A stretch of DNA of 10,605 bases. Source: Stenotrophomonas sp. Its GTDB lineage: Bacteria > Pseudomonadota > Gammaproteobacteria > Xanthomonadales > Xanthomonadaceae. Below the pieces are notes generated by a model. The model worked only from the letters and a program-made list of their open reading frames with translations. It was not told where the DNA came from and ran no database searches. The position numbers were made by a program, and so were the translations under genes. Positions 1 to 7,940 of the stretch are shown in pieces. Position 1 is the first letter of the stretch. The number at the start of each line of letters is the position of its first letter. The stretch spans positions 1 through 10,605 of the forward strand of contig QFOV01000212.1 of assembly GCA_003248565.1 (NCBI GenBank), given 5' to 3'.

Positions 1-23
1 CCGTCGAAAGCAAGAATAAATTA

Positions 24-52
24 TTGACCGGCTATCGGGTGCGTGTTACACA
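24..52 (+). promoter_or_regulatory. Possible sigma70-type promoter ahead of the transglutaminase-like gene
   Basis: TTGACC at 24-29 matches the -35 consensus at five of six positions. Seventeen bases later TACACA (47-52) is a weak -10 (three of six). A transcript would begin near 58-60, after the GTG at 43, which favours the GTG at 85 as the start codon. Seen by eye only; a single promoter match in GC-rich DNA is weak evidence. Confidence 0.3.
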
Positions 53-72
53 GCGTTAACCACCCTGCACGT

Positions 73-77
73 GGAAG
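73..77 (+). promoter_or_regulatory. Shine-Dalgarno that decides the start of the transglutaminase-like gene
   Basis: GGAAG lies seven bases before the GTG at 85. The competing in-frame GTG at 43 has no purine-rich sequence at a suitable distance, and would overlap the -10 of the putative promoter. Confidence 0.4.
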
Positions 78-84
78 TGTTGCC

Positions 85-1570
85 GTGGCTTCAAACGCCG
101 ATTCTGCCCGCTTTGCCTGCGTCCCGTTCGCCCGCACGGTCCTCGCCTCTGCCTTGTGCATGAGCGTGGCCTGGATCGCCTATGCCGGTGAGGCGCCATT
201 ATTGACGGCGCTGCCCGGGTTGACGGCGCGTGTGGACCGTGGCGATTTTGCTGGTGCGCAGGCCGAGATCGACAAGGCACTGGCAGCACCCGGCATCGAT
301 GCCGACCGCCGCGCCGCCTACCTGTTCCAGCAGGAACGCATGCGCCGCATCCGCCTGGATTTCACCCTGGACGAAGCGCAGGCCAAGGCCGCCGTGCGCA
401 GGTCGGTGCCGGATCTGCGTGATGAAGAATTCAAGGCCTGGGATGACGCCGGCCTGATCGAGCACCTCGACATCGACGGCCAGCGTCGCTGGTTCAAGCG
501 CGCACCGAACAATCTGTTCCTGTTCAGTGCCGAGGCCTCCAACCGGCGGCCGGCCGACAAGCGTGTTTCCCGGCCTGGCCCGTACGAGCGACTGGGCTCG
601 CACCATATCGAGGTGATCAAGGCAGACCAGCATCAGCCCGCGGCGGGTGCGCATCACCCAGTCCATCAAGGTCGACGCCGATGCGGTGCCGGCGGGGAAG
701 ACGGTGCGCGCCTGGCTGCCCTATCCGCGTTCGATACCCGGCCAGCAGGACAACATCCAATGGCTGTCCAGCGTGCCGCAGGGCGCGCAGATCGCACCCG
801 AAGACACGCTGCAGCGTACCGCCTACCTCGAACGCAAGGCCGTGGCTGGCACGCCCACCGAGTTCTCGGTCAGCTACGAGCTCACCATCTCCGCGCGCCG
901 TTTCATCATCGATCCCGACAAGGTGCTGCCAACGCCGCGGGATCCAGAGCTGCAACCCTATCTGGCCGAGCGCGCACCGCATGTGGTGTTCACCCCGGCC
1001 ATGCGCGAGTTCTCGCGCAAGGCGGTGGGTAATGAAACCAATCCCTACCGCGTCGCCAAAAAGTTGTTCGACGCGGTGGATGCGATTCCGTGGGGCGGCG
1101 CCCGCGAGTATTCGACGATCAGCAATATTTCCGACTACGCGCTGCATGCCGGGCATGCCGATTGTGGCCAGCAGACCTTGCTGCTGATCTCGCTGCTGCG
1201 CATGAACGGCATCCCGGCGCGCTGGCAGTCGGGCATGGTGTATTCGGACAACGAGGTCGGCTACAACAACCTGCACGATTGGGGCGCGCTCTATCTTGCG
1301 CCCTACGGCTGGGTGCCGATGGATGTAAGCACGGGCGCACTGGACAGCGACCAGCCCGAACAACGCAATTTCTATTTCGGCGGGCTGGATGCCTACCGCA
1401 TCGCGTTCAACGATGACTACTCACGCGCGTTCGTGCCTGCCAAGCAGCACTTCCGCTCGGAGACCGTTGATCTGCAACGAGGTGAGGTTGAGTGGGAAGG
1501 GGGGAACCTTTACTTCAACCAGTGGCAATACGACTTCCAGTCGCAGGTTCTGGCGCCGGAGTCCAAGTAA
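85..1570 (+). pseudogene. Exported transglutaminase-like (papain-fold) protein, frameshifted
   Basis: The C-terminal part carries a transglutaminase-core triad: Cys in HADCGQQ (TGT at 1163-1165), His in NLHDWG (CAC at 1274-1276) and Asp in VPMDVS (about 1322). Such domains act as proteases, amidases or cross-linking enzymes; the substrate is not readable. The N-terminal part has a signal peptide (hydrophobic TVLASALCMSVAWIA, cleavage near AYA-GEA) and a helical region, so the product would be periplasmic. Start: GTG at 85 has GGAAG (73-77) seven bases upstream; GTG at 43 is in frame but has no Shine-Dalgarno. The frame is broken: codons run in frame 1 through HHIEVIKADQ, then sense continues in frame 2 (ISPRRVRITQSIKV). 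Frame 2 is closed by TGA at 614-616, so the shift lies after 616, most likely before about 640. It equals one extra base or two missing (mod 3). Frame 1 would stop at 1030-1032, before the catalytic Cys, so the product would be inactive unless this is a sequencing error. Confidence 0.8.
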
Positions 1571-1628
1571 TAGAACGTCGTAACCGTTGTCTTACTTATC
1601 GATTTACGTCTGCAGGAGAGAGCAGGGG

Positions 1629-4600
1629 ATGAACAGGAAAATGTTGAAAAGAGCGGCGTTGACCGTCGCATTGGGTGCTTGTCTTGGCGTGATGGCGCCG
1701 AGCGTGATGGCACAGAGTGCGAACGGTGCGATTGCCGGCCGCGCAAACTCCGGTGATCAGATCACCGTTGTGAACAAAGCGACGGGTTTGACCCGTACCG
1801 TAACCGTCGGTGCTGATGGCTCGTATCGCCTGAGCCAGCTGCCGGTGGGCGACTACAGCCTGCAGGTCAAGCGGGACGGGGAAGTCGACAAGGAGCCGGT
1901 GGCGGTCAACGTGTCGCTGGGCGGCACAACCAATGTCAATCTGGGTGGTGGATCGAGCAGCGCTGTTACCTTGGACTCTGTCCAGGTTGTCGGCTCCAAG
2001 ATCGTGAATCGTGTGGATGTGTACTCCACGGAGTCCTCCTTCAACATCAATCGCGAAGATCTCGCACGCATGCCAGTGCCGCAGGATCTGACCTCGGTGG
2101 CGATGCTGGCGCCGGGTGTGATCGCGGGCAATTCATCGTTTGGTGGTGTCTCGTTTGGCGGCTCTTCTGTGGCCGAGAACTCGATCTTCATCAATGGCTT
2201 GAACGTCACCGATTTCTACAAGCGGCAGAGCTTCTCGAGTGCGCCTTTCGCGTTCTTCGAAGAATTCCAGATCAAGACCGGCGGCTATTCGGCTGAGTTC
2301 GGTCGTTCCACCGGCGGCGTGATCAATGCGGTCAGCCGCTCGGGCAGCAATGAGCTCAAGGGGGGCGTGTCGGTCACGTTCGAACCTTCCGCGTTCCGTT
2401 CAAAAGCCGACGATCATTACTACAAGGATGGCAGGACCAATGTCCGCTCCAGCCACGACAGTCGCAGCTTCACCAAGACCAATGGCTGGGCATCCGGTCC
2501 GCTGGTAAAGGACAAGCTGTTCCTGTTCGCCATGTATGAGCAGCGTGACACCAATTCCGGCAACACCAATGCCGCAGGCAACAGCTGGACCAAAGCCGAG
2601 TCGAACAACGGCTTCTGGGGGACCAAGCTGGATTGGAACATCACTGACAACCACCTTCTGGAGGCGATGGCGTTTTCCGACAAGGGCGATGTTGATTCCG
2701 AGATCTATACCTATGATTTCGCCAATTCGACCATCGGCAGCGGCGCACCGAGCCAATCGACCGCTTCCAGTGGTGGCACCAGTGGTTCGCTGACATATAC
2801 CGGCCATTTCGGTGACAACTTCACCGCCAAGGCGATGTACGGCATCAATCGCAGCAGCAGCTACAACCGCTCGCCGGCGGACACGCAGTGCGATTACGTT
2901 ACCTACGAAAACGCAAGTTATGGCGCGACTTATCGCGCGATGGGTAGCCCGGTGCTCGGCTGCCATCCGGGTGGCACGGTCGTGGACCATGAAGACGAGC
3001 GTATTGCCAAGCGACTGGATTTCGAGTGGGTTCTCGGCGATCACCAGCTGCGGTTCGGTTGGGATCACGAGTTGATGACCACCGATCGCAAGACCAAGTA
3101 CCCGGGGCCCACCCGCAAGTACTACACCGCATACGGCACACAGCCGGGAAATCTGCTTGATAACGGCGCGGTGGTTCCCACCGGAGTGAATGCCATTCTT
3201 CGCGCGCGTGAACGTGCCGACGGTGGTGTGTTCGACATCAAGGCCAGCGCCTTTTACCTGGAAGACAACTGGAGTGTCACTCCGCACCTGATGCTGAATC
3301 TTGGCGTGCGCATGGACAACTTCGAGAACATGACCACGGTGGGGACCACCTTCACCAAGCAGGACAACCTGTTCTCGCCGCGTCTGGGCTTCTCGTGGGA
3401 TATGAAGGGTGATGGCAGCACCAAGTTGTTCGGTAACCTCGGTCGCTACTACATGCCGATCCCGAGCATCCTGAGCTATAACTTCGCCGGCGGTCTGCTC
3501 GACGAGTACACCTACTATGCGCTGGACGGCTGGCGCCAGGAGACCAATCCTGTCACCGGCGCGGCGTACATGGCGCCGATCATCGGCTCGCAGATCGGTC
3601 CGGTTGACCAGTCACAGAACATCGTCGTGCAGGATCTTCGGCAGAGCGTTGATCGTGACCTGGATGCGGTCTATCAGGACGAAGCGATCCTCGGCTTCCA
3701 GAGCATGATCAACCAGGCATGGTCCTGGGGCGTCACCGGTACCTACCGGCGCATGCCCAATGCCATGGATGACATGCGCATCAACGCGCTGTGCGGCAAG
3801 CGTCATGGCAACTTGTGGCCGATCGCCAACCCGGGTGACAAGCTGACCCTGTGGGGTACCAAGGCGATGGGTTGTGCGGAAGACGGCTGGGTCACGATCG
3901 ACACCTCGAAGGAGGGCTACATCATGGCCGGCAGCGAGAAGATCATCGGTTACTCCAAGCCCAAGCGCACCTACAAGTCGATCGAGCTGCAGGTCGACCG
4001 CGCGTGGGACGACAAGTGGGCATTCAACGCGTCCTACCTGTGGTCCAAGTCGTCGGGCAACCACGAAGGTCCGGTCAACTCGGATACCAACTACGCCGAC
4101 ACCGGCATGGTCCAGCACTGGGATCACCCCGCCAACAACCAGCGCTACGGTGATCTTTTCAACGACCACCGTCACCAGATCAAGTTGCGCGCCAGCTACA
4201 AGCTCAATGAAATGTGGTCGTTCGGCAGCACCTTCACCGCGCTGTCCGGTGGCCCGATCACCGCATTCGGCGTGACCTGGCCGGATGAGAATGCGGCGAT
4301 TGCCAGCTACACCAGTACGGGCAGTGGTGGTGGCACTGGTTGGCTGTGCGTGGACAAGTGCGCTGGACCGTGGCAGGACCGCGTGTACAGGTATTCGCCA
4401 CGCGGTGACTTCGGGCGCATGCCTTGGACCTACAACCTGGGTGCAACCGTCACCTGGACACTGCCGGTTGAGGGCATTGACCTGAAGGCCAGCCTGTCGG
4501 TCTACAACCTGATCAATACCCAGGAAGTGATCAACGTGGCTGCCCGCTACGAAGGCCAGCCGGGTGTCATGCGTGACACCTTTGGTACCGGAACCCGTTG

Positions 4601-4646
4601 GCAGGCACCGCGTTATGCGCAGCTGATGGTCAACTGGAACTTCTGA
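1629..4646 (+). CDS. TonB-dependent outer-membrane receptor, Oar-like
   Basis: A 1005-residue outer-membrane beta-barrel that should import a large or scarce substrate using TonB/ExbBD energy; the ligand cannot be told from sequence. Domains in order: signal peptide 1-28 (cleavage after PSVMA), carboxypeptidase-regulatory-like beta domain about 31-105 (GADGSYRLSQLPVGDYSLQV), a TonB-box-like LDSVQVVGS about 115-123, plug about 125-245 ending in the typical EEFQIKTGGYSAEFGRSTGG stretch, then a long barrel with aromatic-rich strands and a C-terminal Phe (VNWNF), as expected for BAM-dependent barrels. The length fits the Oar group. ATG at 1629 is chosen because AGGAG (1614-1618) lies about 10 bases upstream and the signal peptide starts directly; a TTG at 1587 would add 14 unconvincing residues. 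It follows the broken transglutaminase-like gene by 58 bases and ends just before a terminator. Six mature cysteines fall in three sequential pairs, probably in extracellular loops. Confidence 0.95.
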   Translation: MNRKMLKRAALTVALGACLGVMAPSVMAQSANGAIAGRANSGDQITVVNKATGLTRTVTVGADGSYRLSQLPVGDYSLQVKRDGEVDKEPVAVNVSLGGTTNVNLGGGSSSAVTLDSVQVVGSKIVNRVDVYSTESSFNINREDLARMPVPQDLTSVAMLAPGVIAGNSSFGGVSFGGSSVAENSIFINGLNVTDFYKRQSFSSAPFAFFEEFQIKTGGYSAEFGRSTGGVINAVSRSGSNELKGGVSVTFEPSAFRSKADDHYYKDGRTNVRSSHDSRSFTKTNGWASGPLVKDKLFLFAMYEQRDTNSGNTNAAGNSWTKAESNNGFWGTKLDWNITDNHLLEAMAFSDKGDVDSEIYTYDFANSTIGSGAPSQSTASSGGTSGSLTYTGHFGDNFTAKAMYGINRSSSYNRSPADTQCDYVTYENASYGATYRAMGSPVLGCHPGGTVVDHEDERIAKRLDFEWVLGDHQLRFGWDHELMTTDRKTKYPGPTRKYYTAYGTQPGNLLDNGAVVPTGVNAILRARERADGGVFDIKASAFYLEDNWSVTPHLMLNLGVRMDNFENMTTVGTTFTKQDNLFSPRLGFSWDMKGDGSTKLFGNLGRYYMPIPSILSYNFAGGLLDEYTYYALDGWRQETNPVTGAAYMAPIIGSQIGPVDQSQNIVVQDLRQSVDRDLDAVYQDEAILGFQSMINQAWSWGVTGTYRRMPNAMDDMRINALCGKRHGNLWPIANPGDKLTLWGTKAMGCAEDGWVTIDTSKEGYIMAGSEKIIGYSKPKRTYKSIELQVDRAWDDKWAFNASYLWSKSSGNHEGPVNSDTNYADTGMVQHWDHPANNQRYGDLFNDHRHQIKLRASYKLNEMWSFGSTFTALSGGPITAFGVTWPDENAAIASYTSTGSGGGTGWLCVDKCAGPWQDRVYRYSPRGDFGRMPWTYNLGATVTWTLPVEGIDLKASLSVYNLINTQEVINVAARYEGQPGVMRDTFGTGTRWQAPRYAQLMVNWNF

Positions 4647-4658
4647 CGTAGTGTGTGA

Positions 4659-4690
4659 GAACGGCCCGCTTCGGCGGGCCGTTCGCTTTT
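4659..4690 (+). terminator. Rho-independent terminator after the receptor gene
   Basis: A perfect 11-bp GC-rich stem (4659-4669 with 4674-4684) is capped by a TTCG tetraloop in the stable C(UUCG)G context, followed by a short T run (4687-4690). It begins 13 bases after the receptor stop codon and separates the receptor from the downstream hydrolase unit. Confidence 0.85.
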
Positions 4691-4703
4691 GCGGAGAGTA
4701 AGG

Positions 4704-6195
4704 ATGCGATTGAAACTGCTGTTGGCCATCGTTGCCGTGCTTGCGGCAAGCCCGGTGCTCGCCGCTGATGCCGACAACGCGCGGATGGACGCGTTGGTCG
4801 AGCAGGCGGTGCAGCGCTATCAGCTTCCCGGTAGCGGGCGAGGGCGCTGCAATCAACGACGACAGCCTGTTCAAGATCGCCTCCAACACCAAGGCGATGA
4901 CCGCTGCGGTCCTTGCGCGCTTGGTGCAGGCCGGCAAGCTGCGCTGGGATGATCCGGTCACCAGGCACTTGCCGCAGTTCCGCATGCAAGACCCGTGGGT
5001 GACGCGCAACATGCAGGTGCGCGACCTGCTGATCCATAACAGCGGCCTCGGCCTGGGCGCTGGCGACCTGATGTTGTGGCCAGAACCGAACAACTTTGAT
5101 CGCGAGGACATCATTGCCGGCTTGGCGCATCTGAAGCCGACTGGCAGCTTCCGTAGCGAGTACGCCTACGACAACCTCATGTATGTGGCGGCCGGTGAAG
5201 TCGCCGCTGCTGTGGGCGGAAAGCCATACGCACAGTTGGTGCGCGAGGAAATCTTCCAGCCGCTGGGCATGCAGCGCTGCCAGGTAGGCGCGTGGTCACC
5301 CGCGGCGCTCGGCAATATCGCGCAGCCGCATCATCGTGATGGCAAGCGCAACATCGCCGCCGAACGCGATCCTGCACAGGTCACCGATTTCCCATCGATG
5401 GCTGCCGGCGGTATCCGCTGCAGCCTCAACGACATGTTGCGCTGGATGCAGGTGCTGCTGGATCCGGCGCAGGCACCGGGGTGGTTGGATGCGACCCAGC
5501 GGCGTGCGCTATGGACCGCACATATGCCGATGCCGATCAGCCAACGCCTGCGCGACTGGGACAACACGCACTTCTACGCCTATGGCTATGGCTGGCGTCT
5601 GTCGGATATGGATGGGCAGTGGAAGGTCGCGCATACCGGCACCTTGTCCGGCATGTATTCCTCGCTGGCCTTGCTGCCGGATCGCAAGACCGGCGTGGTG
5701 ATCCTGATCAACGGTGAGGGCGAAGACGCACGCACGGCGCTGATGCAGGCCATGCTCAAGCATTACACCGCACCGGCGGCGAACAATGACGTGCTGCATT
5801 ACGCCAGGTTGATTGATGACGCTGCCGCGCAGCGCCGTTCGGCAGGACATGTGCGCCCTGCATTGCCGAAGGCACGTGCGGCCACGCCGGCCGAGTTCGG
5901 CAGCAAGGCTGGTGTCTGGCAGGACCCGTGGTTCGGGGAGGTGTCTTTGTGCCCGCGTGATGGCAAGCTGCAGTTCGCCTCGGCCAAGTCGCCGCGCATG
6001 AGTGGACAGGTGATGCGTGCCGGTGAACGCTGGTATGTGGCCTGGCAGGGATTGGGCGAAGATGCCGATGCCTGGCTGGAATTCTCCGGCGACGCCCAAC
6101 ATCCGCTGCTGCATCTACGAGCCATCGACCCGGATATCGACTTCAGCTATGACTACCCCGATCTGGAATTCCAACGCCGTGGCGATTGCCACTAA
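4704..6195 (+). pseudogene. Exported serine hydrolase, class C beta-lactamase/PBP family with DUF3471-like tail, disrupted
   Basis: Class C-type serine hydrolase motifs are present: S-N-T-K (SxxK, 4882-4893) in FKIASNTKAMTA, Y-D-N (5167-5175) as the second motif, and H-T-G (5632-5640) in place of KTG. The C-terminal 110 or so residues (KAGVWQDPWFGEVSL onward) resemble DUF3471. Family members include esterases, D-amino-acid peptidases and DD-peptidases; which one cannot be said. ATG at 4704 has GGAG at 4693-4696 and opens a signal peptide (LKLLLAIVAVLAASPVLAA). The frame changes between LPG (4824-4832, frame 3) and AGEGAAINDD (from 4834, frame 1). Only 37 nt separate LPG from FKIAS, where relatives recalled from memory have about 33 residues; a 62-nt deletion would explain both the missing length and the frame change. 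Frame 3 stops at 4950-4952. Real pseudogene or assembly error cannot be separated here. Confidence 0.8.
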
Positions 6196-6886
6196 ATCGT
6201 TGCCGTTGTTGCTGGCACTGTTGCCGTTCACCGTGCTTGCCCAGCAGGTGCAGGTATCGCCGGCAAAGACGCCGGCACAGGCAGGCATCGTCGATGTCAC
6301 CACGCTGGCCCCGGACATCGCCCTGGATATCCGCTACGCCGGCACCGACAACTTCACCGGTCGCGTCGTCCCCGGCTATGAAGCACCGCGTTGCTATCTG
6401 CTGCAGCCGGCGGCGCAGGCCTTGGCGCGGGTGCAGCGCGGACTGCGCGCGCAGGGGTATCGACTGCAGGTGTTTGACTGCTACCGGCCGGTGCATTCGG
6501 TGACCTCGTTCGTCGCCTGGGTGCACGATGGCAAGGATCAGATCGCCAAGCAGCGCTATTACCCCAACATCGACAAGAGCCGCCTGCTCGACGGCTACAT
6601 CGCCGAAACCTCTGGCCATAGCCGGGCGGCGACGGTGGATCTGGGCGTGCTGGATTGCCGCAGCATGCCGTGCACCGCCCTGGACATGGGCACCGGCTTC
6701 GACCGCTTCGATGTGCTGGCGCATACCGCCAATCCCGATATCAGCGCGACGCAGAAGCAGAACCGGCAGCTGCTGCTGGATGCGATGCAGGCGCAGGGCT
6801 TTGCCAACTATCCAATGGAATGGTGGCATTACACCTTCAAGCCCGAGCCCACGCCGACCACGGCCTACGACTTCCCGGTGCGTTGA
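6179..6886 (+). CDS. ddpX: Exported D-alanyl-D-alanine dipeptidase (VanX/DdpX family, peptidase M15D)
   Basis: A zinc dipeptidase that splits D-Ala-D-Ala, here with a signal peptide (SLPLLLALLPFTVLAQQ) that places it in the periplasm. Numbered from the GTG start, the family residues are all visible: Arg103 in DCYRP, zinc ligands His147 and Asp154 in SGHSRAATVD, and catalytic Glu214 with zinc ligand His217 in MEWWH. The length (235 residues) is normal. Several mature cysteines (72, 101, 160, 165) could form disulfides, in keeping with export. GTG at 6179 is the best start because the signal peptide follows at once; the open frame runs further upstream, but that part reads as out-of-frame hydrolase sequence. 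The gene overlaps the hydrolase by 17 bases, implying co-transcription and probably translational coupling. The likely role is salvage of cell-wall dipeptide as a nutrient, not vancomycin resistance, since no vanHA partners are present. The symbol is by family resemblance. Confidence 0.88.
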   Translation: MAIATKSLPLLLALLPFTVLAQQVQVSPAKTPAQAGIVDVTTLAPDIALDIRYAGTDNFTGRVVPGYEAPRCYLLQPAAQALARVQRGLRAQGYRLQVFDCYRPVHSVTSFVAWVHDGKDQIAKQRYYPNIDKSRLLDGYIAETSGHSRAATVDLGVLDCRSMPCTALDMGTGFDRFDVLAHTANPDISATQKQNRQLLLDAMQAQGFANYPMEWWHYTFKPEPTPTTAYDFPVR

Positions 6887-6920
6887 GCGGGGCAGGGGCG
6901 GTTAGACTGCGATTCCCTGA

Positions 6921-7319
6921 ATGGACCGCGCTGCGCCCATGAATCTGGTTCTGCATTACGGCCTGCTCGGCTCGCTGGAAGCTGGCTTGATCGCCCTGAC
7001 GATCGGCTTTGTGGTGTTTGCGCTGTGGTGGCAGGTGTGCCGGCGTGCCGGGCTGCGGCACGGCCACGCCATCGCCTATTCCGCGCTGATAGCGGCGGCC
7101 ATCGCTGCTGGCGTGGATGGCTGGAAGCTTTTTTCGCTGGGCATGGTCAATCTGCAGTCGCCGCTGTACGCCAGATTGGCGTTGGCTTCGATCCATGACC
7201 CGGACCAGCTGGGCACGCGCGTGCTGTTTGAGTTGATCGGCGTAGCCGTTGGCGTCGGCCTGGGTTGGTTGTTGTTCAGTTCGCGGCAACCGCTGGCTGA
7301 CACCACGCATGATGCTTGA
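6921..7319 (+). CDS. Small inner-membrane protein of unknown function, three predicted TM helices
   Basis: I do not recognise a named family. The 132-residue product shows three hydrophobic stretches, at about residues 15-38 (LEAGLIALTIGFVVFALWW), 50-72 (AIAYSALIAAAIAAGVDGW) and 101-118 (LIGVAVGVGLGWLLF), joined by a basic loop (CRRAGLRHGH) and a polar loop (ASIHDPDQLGTR). This fits a small integral inner-membrane protein. The start may be ATG 6921 or, more likely from the sequence MNLVLHYG, ATG 6939; neither has a good Shine-Dalgarno. TAGACT at 6903-6908 could be a -10 element giving a very short leader. It lies 34 bases after the dipeptidase gene with no terminator seen between, so read-through is possible. 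Coding bias and codon use match the neighbours. Confidence 0.7.
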   Translation: MDRAAPMNLVLHYGLLGSLEAGLIALTIGFVVFALWWQVCRRAGLRHGHAIAYSALIAAAIAAGVDGWKLFSLGMVNLQSPLYARLALASIHDPDQLGTRVLFELIGVAVGVGLGWLLFSSRQPLADTTHDA

Positions 7320-7500
7320 GGCGTCGGCATCGCATCGATAAGCACGATGCTTGGAACGCTCTAATCAGTGGCTTACTTTCACTTCATGCACGGCTAACAG
7401 GGGCGGTAACCGCTGATCCGGTGCAGGTGGTTAACAGGATGTTCGCTGCGGTTTCTTGGGGTGCAAGCGATTCAGGCGCGACTTGTCAGGGTTGGGGCGT

Positions 7501-7513
7501 GCGGAATTTCCGC
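7501..7513. promoter_or_regulatory. 13-bp palindrome upstream of the EF-hand gene
   Basis: GCGGAA-T-TTCCGC is a perfect six-base-arm palindrome with one central base, 28 bases before the ATG at 7542. A TTGTCA at 7483-7488 just upstream resembles a -35 box, so the palindrome would sit over or near the -10 and could be an operator. No regulator is identified. The 222-base interval 7320-7541 otherwise shows no convincing gene. Confidence 0.3.
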
Positions 7514-7541
7514 GCTTTAGCCAATACACGAGGAAGACCTG

Positions 7542-7919
7542 ATGACCGTACGTAATCGCACTCCGCTGTTCGCCCTGGTTGCCATCGTAGGTTCCGCGCT
7601 TGCACTGCCGGCAATGGCGCAGGATGCACAGGATCAGGCCGCCGCCGCGCAGGCACAGGCTGCGCAGGCACAGGATTCGGCAGAACAGGCGCAGAACGCT
7701 GCTGCCAGTGCATCAAGCAGCGCCGCCAAGGCCTCGGCTGCGGCTGGAGGCGGCCAGAGTTGGGCAGATGTGGATGCCGATGGTGATGGCGCCATCAGCA
7801 AGACCGAGTCGCAGGCCAATGCTGGCCTGGCCCAGGTGTTTGATGAGGCCGACAGCGACAAGGACGGCAAGCTGACGCCGGATGAGTACCGGGCTTATGC
7901 GGCTGCGCATAAGAATTGA
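7542..7919 (+). CDS. Small exported EF-hand calcium-binding protein
   Basis: A 125-residue protein with a signal peptide (ALVAIVGSALALPAMAQ, cleavage near AMA-QD), an Ala/Gln-rich low-complexity segment at about 28-70 (repeating AQAQAAQAQ) predicted to be helical or coiled, and two complete canonical EF-hand loops: residues 78-89 (DADGDGAISKTE) and 104-115 (DSDKDGKLTPDE). Each has Asp at loop positions 1, 3 and 5, Gly at 6, a hydrophobic residue at 8 and Glu at 12, so calcium binding in the periplasm or outside the cell is well supported. AGGAAG (7531-7536) precedes ATG 7542 at good spacing. The role beyond calcium binding is unknown; a calcium buffer or sensor is possible. The gene appears monocistronic, with a 222-base upstream interval and the inverted repeat downstream. 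Confidence 0.92.
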   Translation: MTVRNRTPLFALVAIVGSALALPAMAQDAQDQAAAAQAQAAQAQDSAEQAQNAAASASSSAAKASAAAGGGQSWADVDADGDGAISKTESQANAGLAQVFDEADSDKDGKLTPDEYRAYAAAHKN

Positions 7920-7940
7920 TTGGTAACCGGGTAGGGCTCG

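Noticed and set aside
614..660. Programmed ribosomal frameshift in the transglutaminase-like gene
   Set aside because: No slippery heptamer, internal Shine-Dalgarno or strong downstream structure was seen; an indel is simpler.
1587..1628. Earlier TTG start for the receptor
   Set aside because: It would put 14 residues before a normal signal peptide, and the Shine-Dalgarno fits ATG 1629.
3612..5114. 500-codon open frame on the - strand
   Set aside because: It lies antisense to the receptor, crosses the terminator and enters the hydrolase. Its protein is Arg/His/Val-rich with no domain, as expected of a GC-rich shadow frame.
6179..6886. Vancomycin-resistance vanX
   Set aside because: The protein has a signal peptide and no vanH, vanA or vanRS neighbours; a salvage dipeptidase is more likely.
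7316..7555. 79-codon open frame between the membrane-protein and EF-hand genes
   Set aside because: No Shine-Dalgarno, no domain, and it overlaps both the preceding stop and the EF-hand start; composition looks non-coding.
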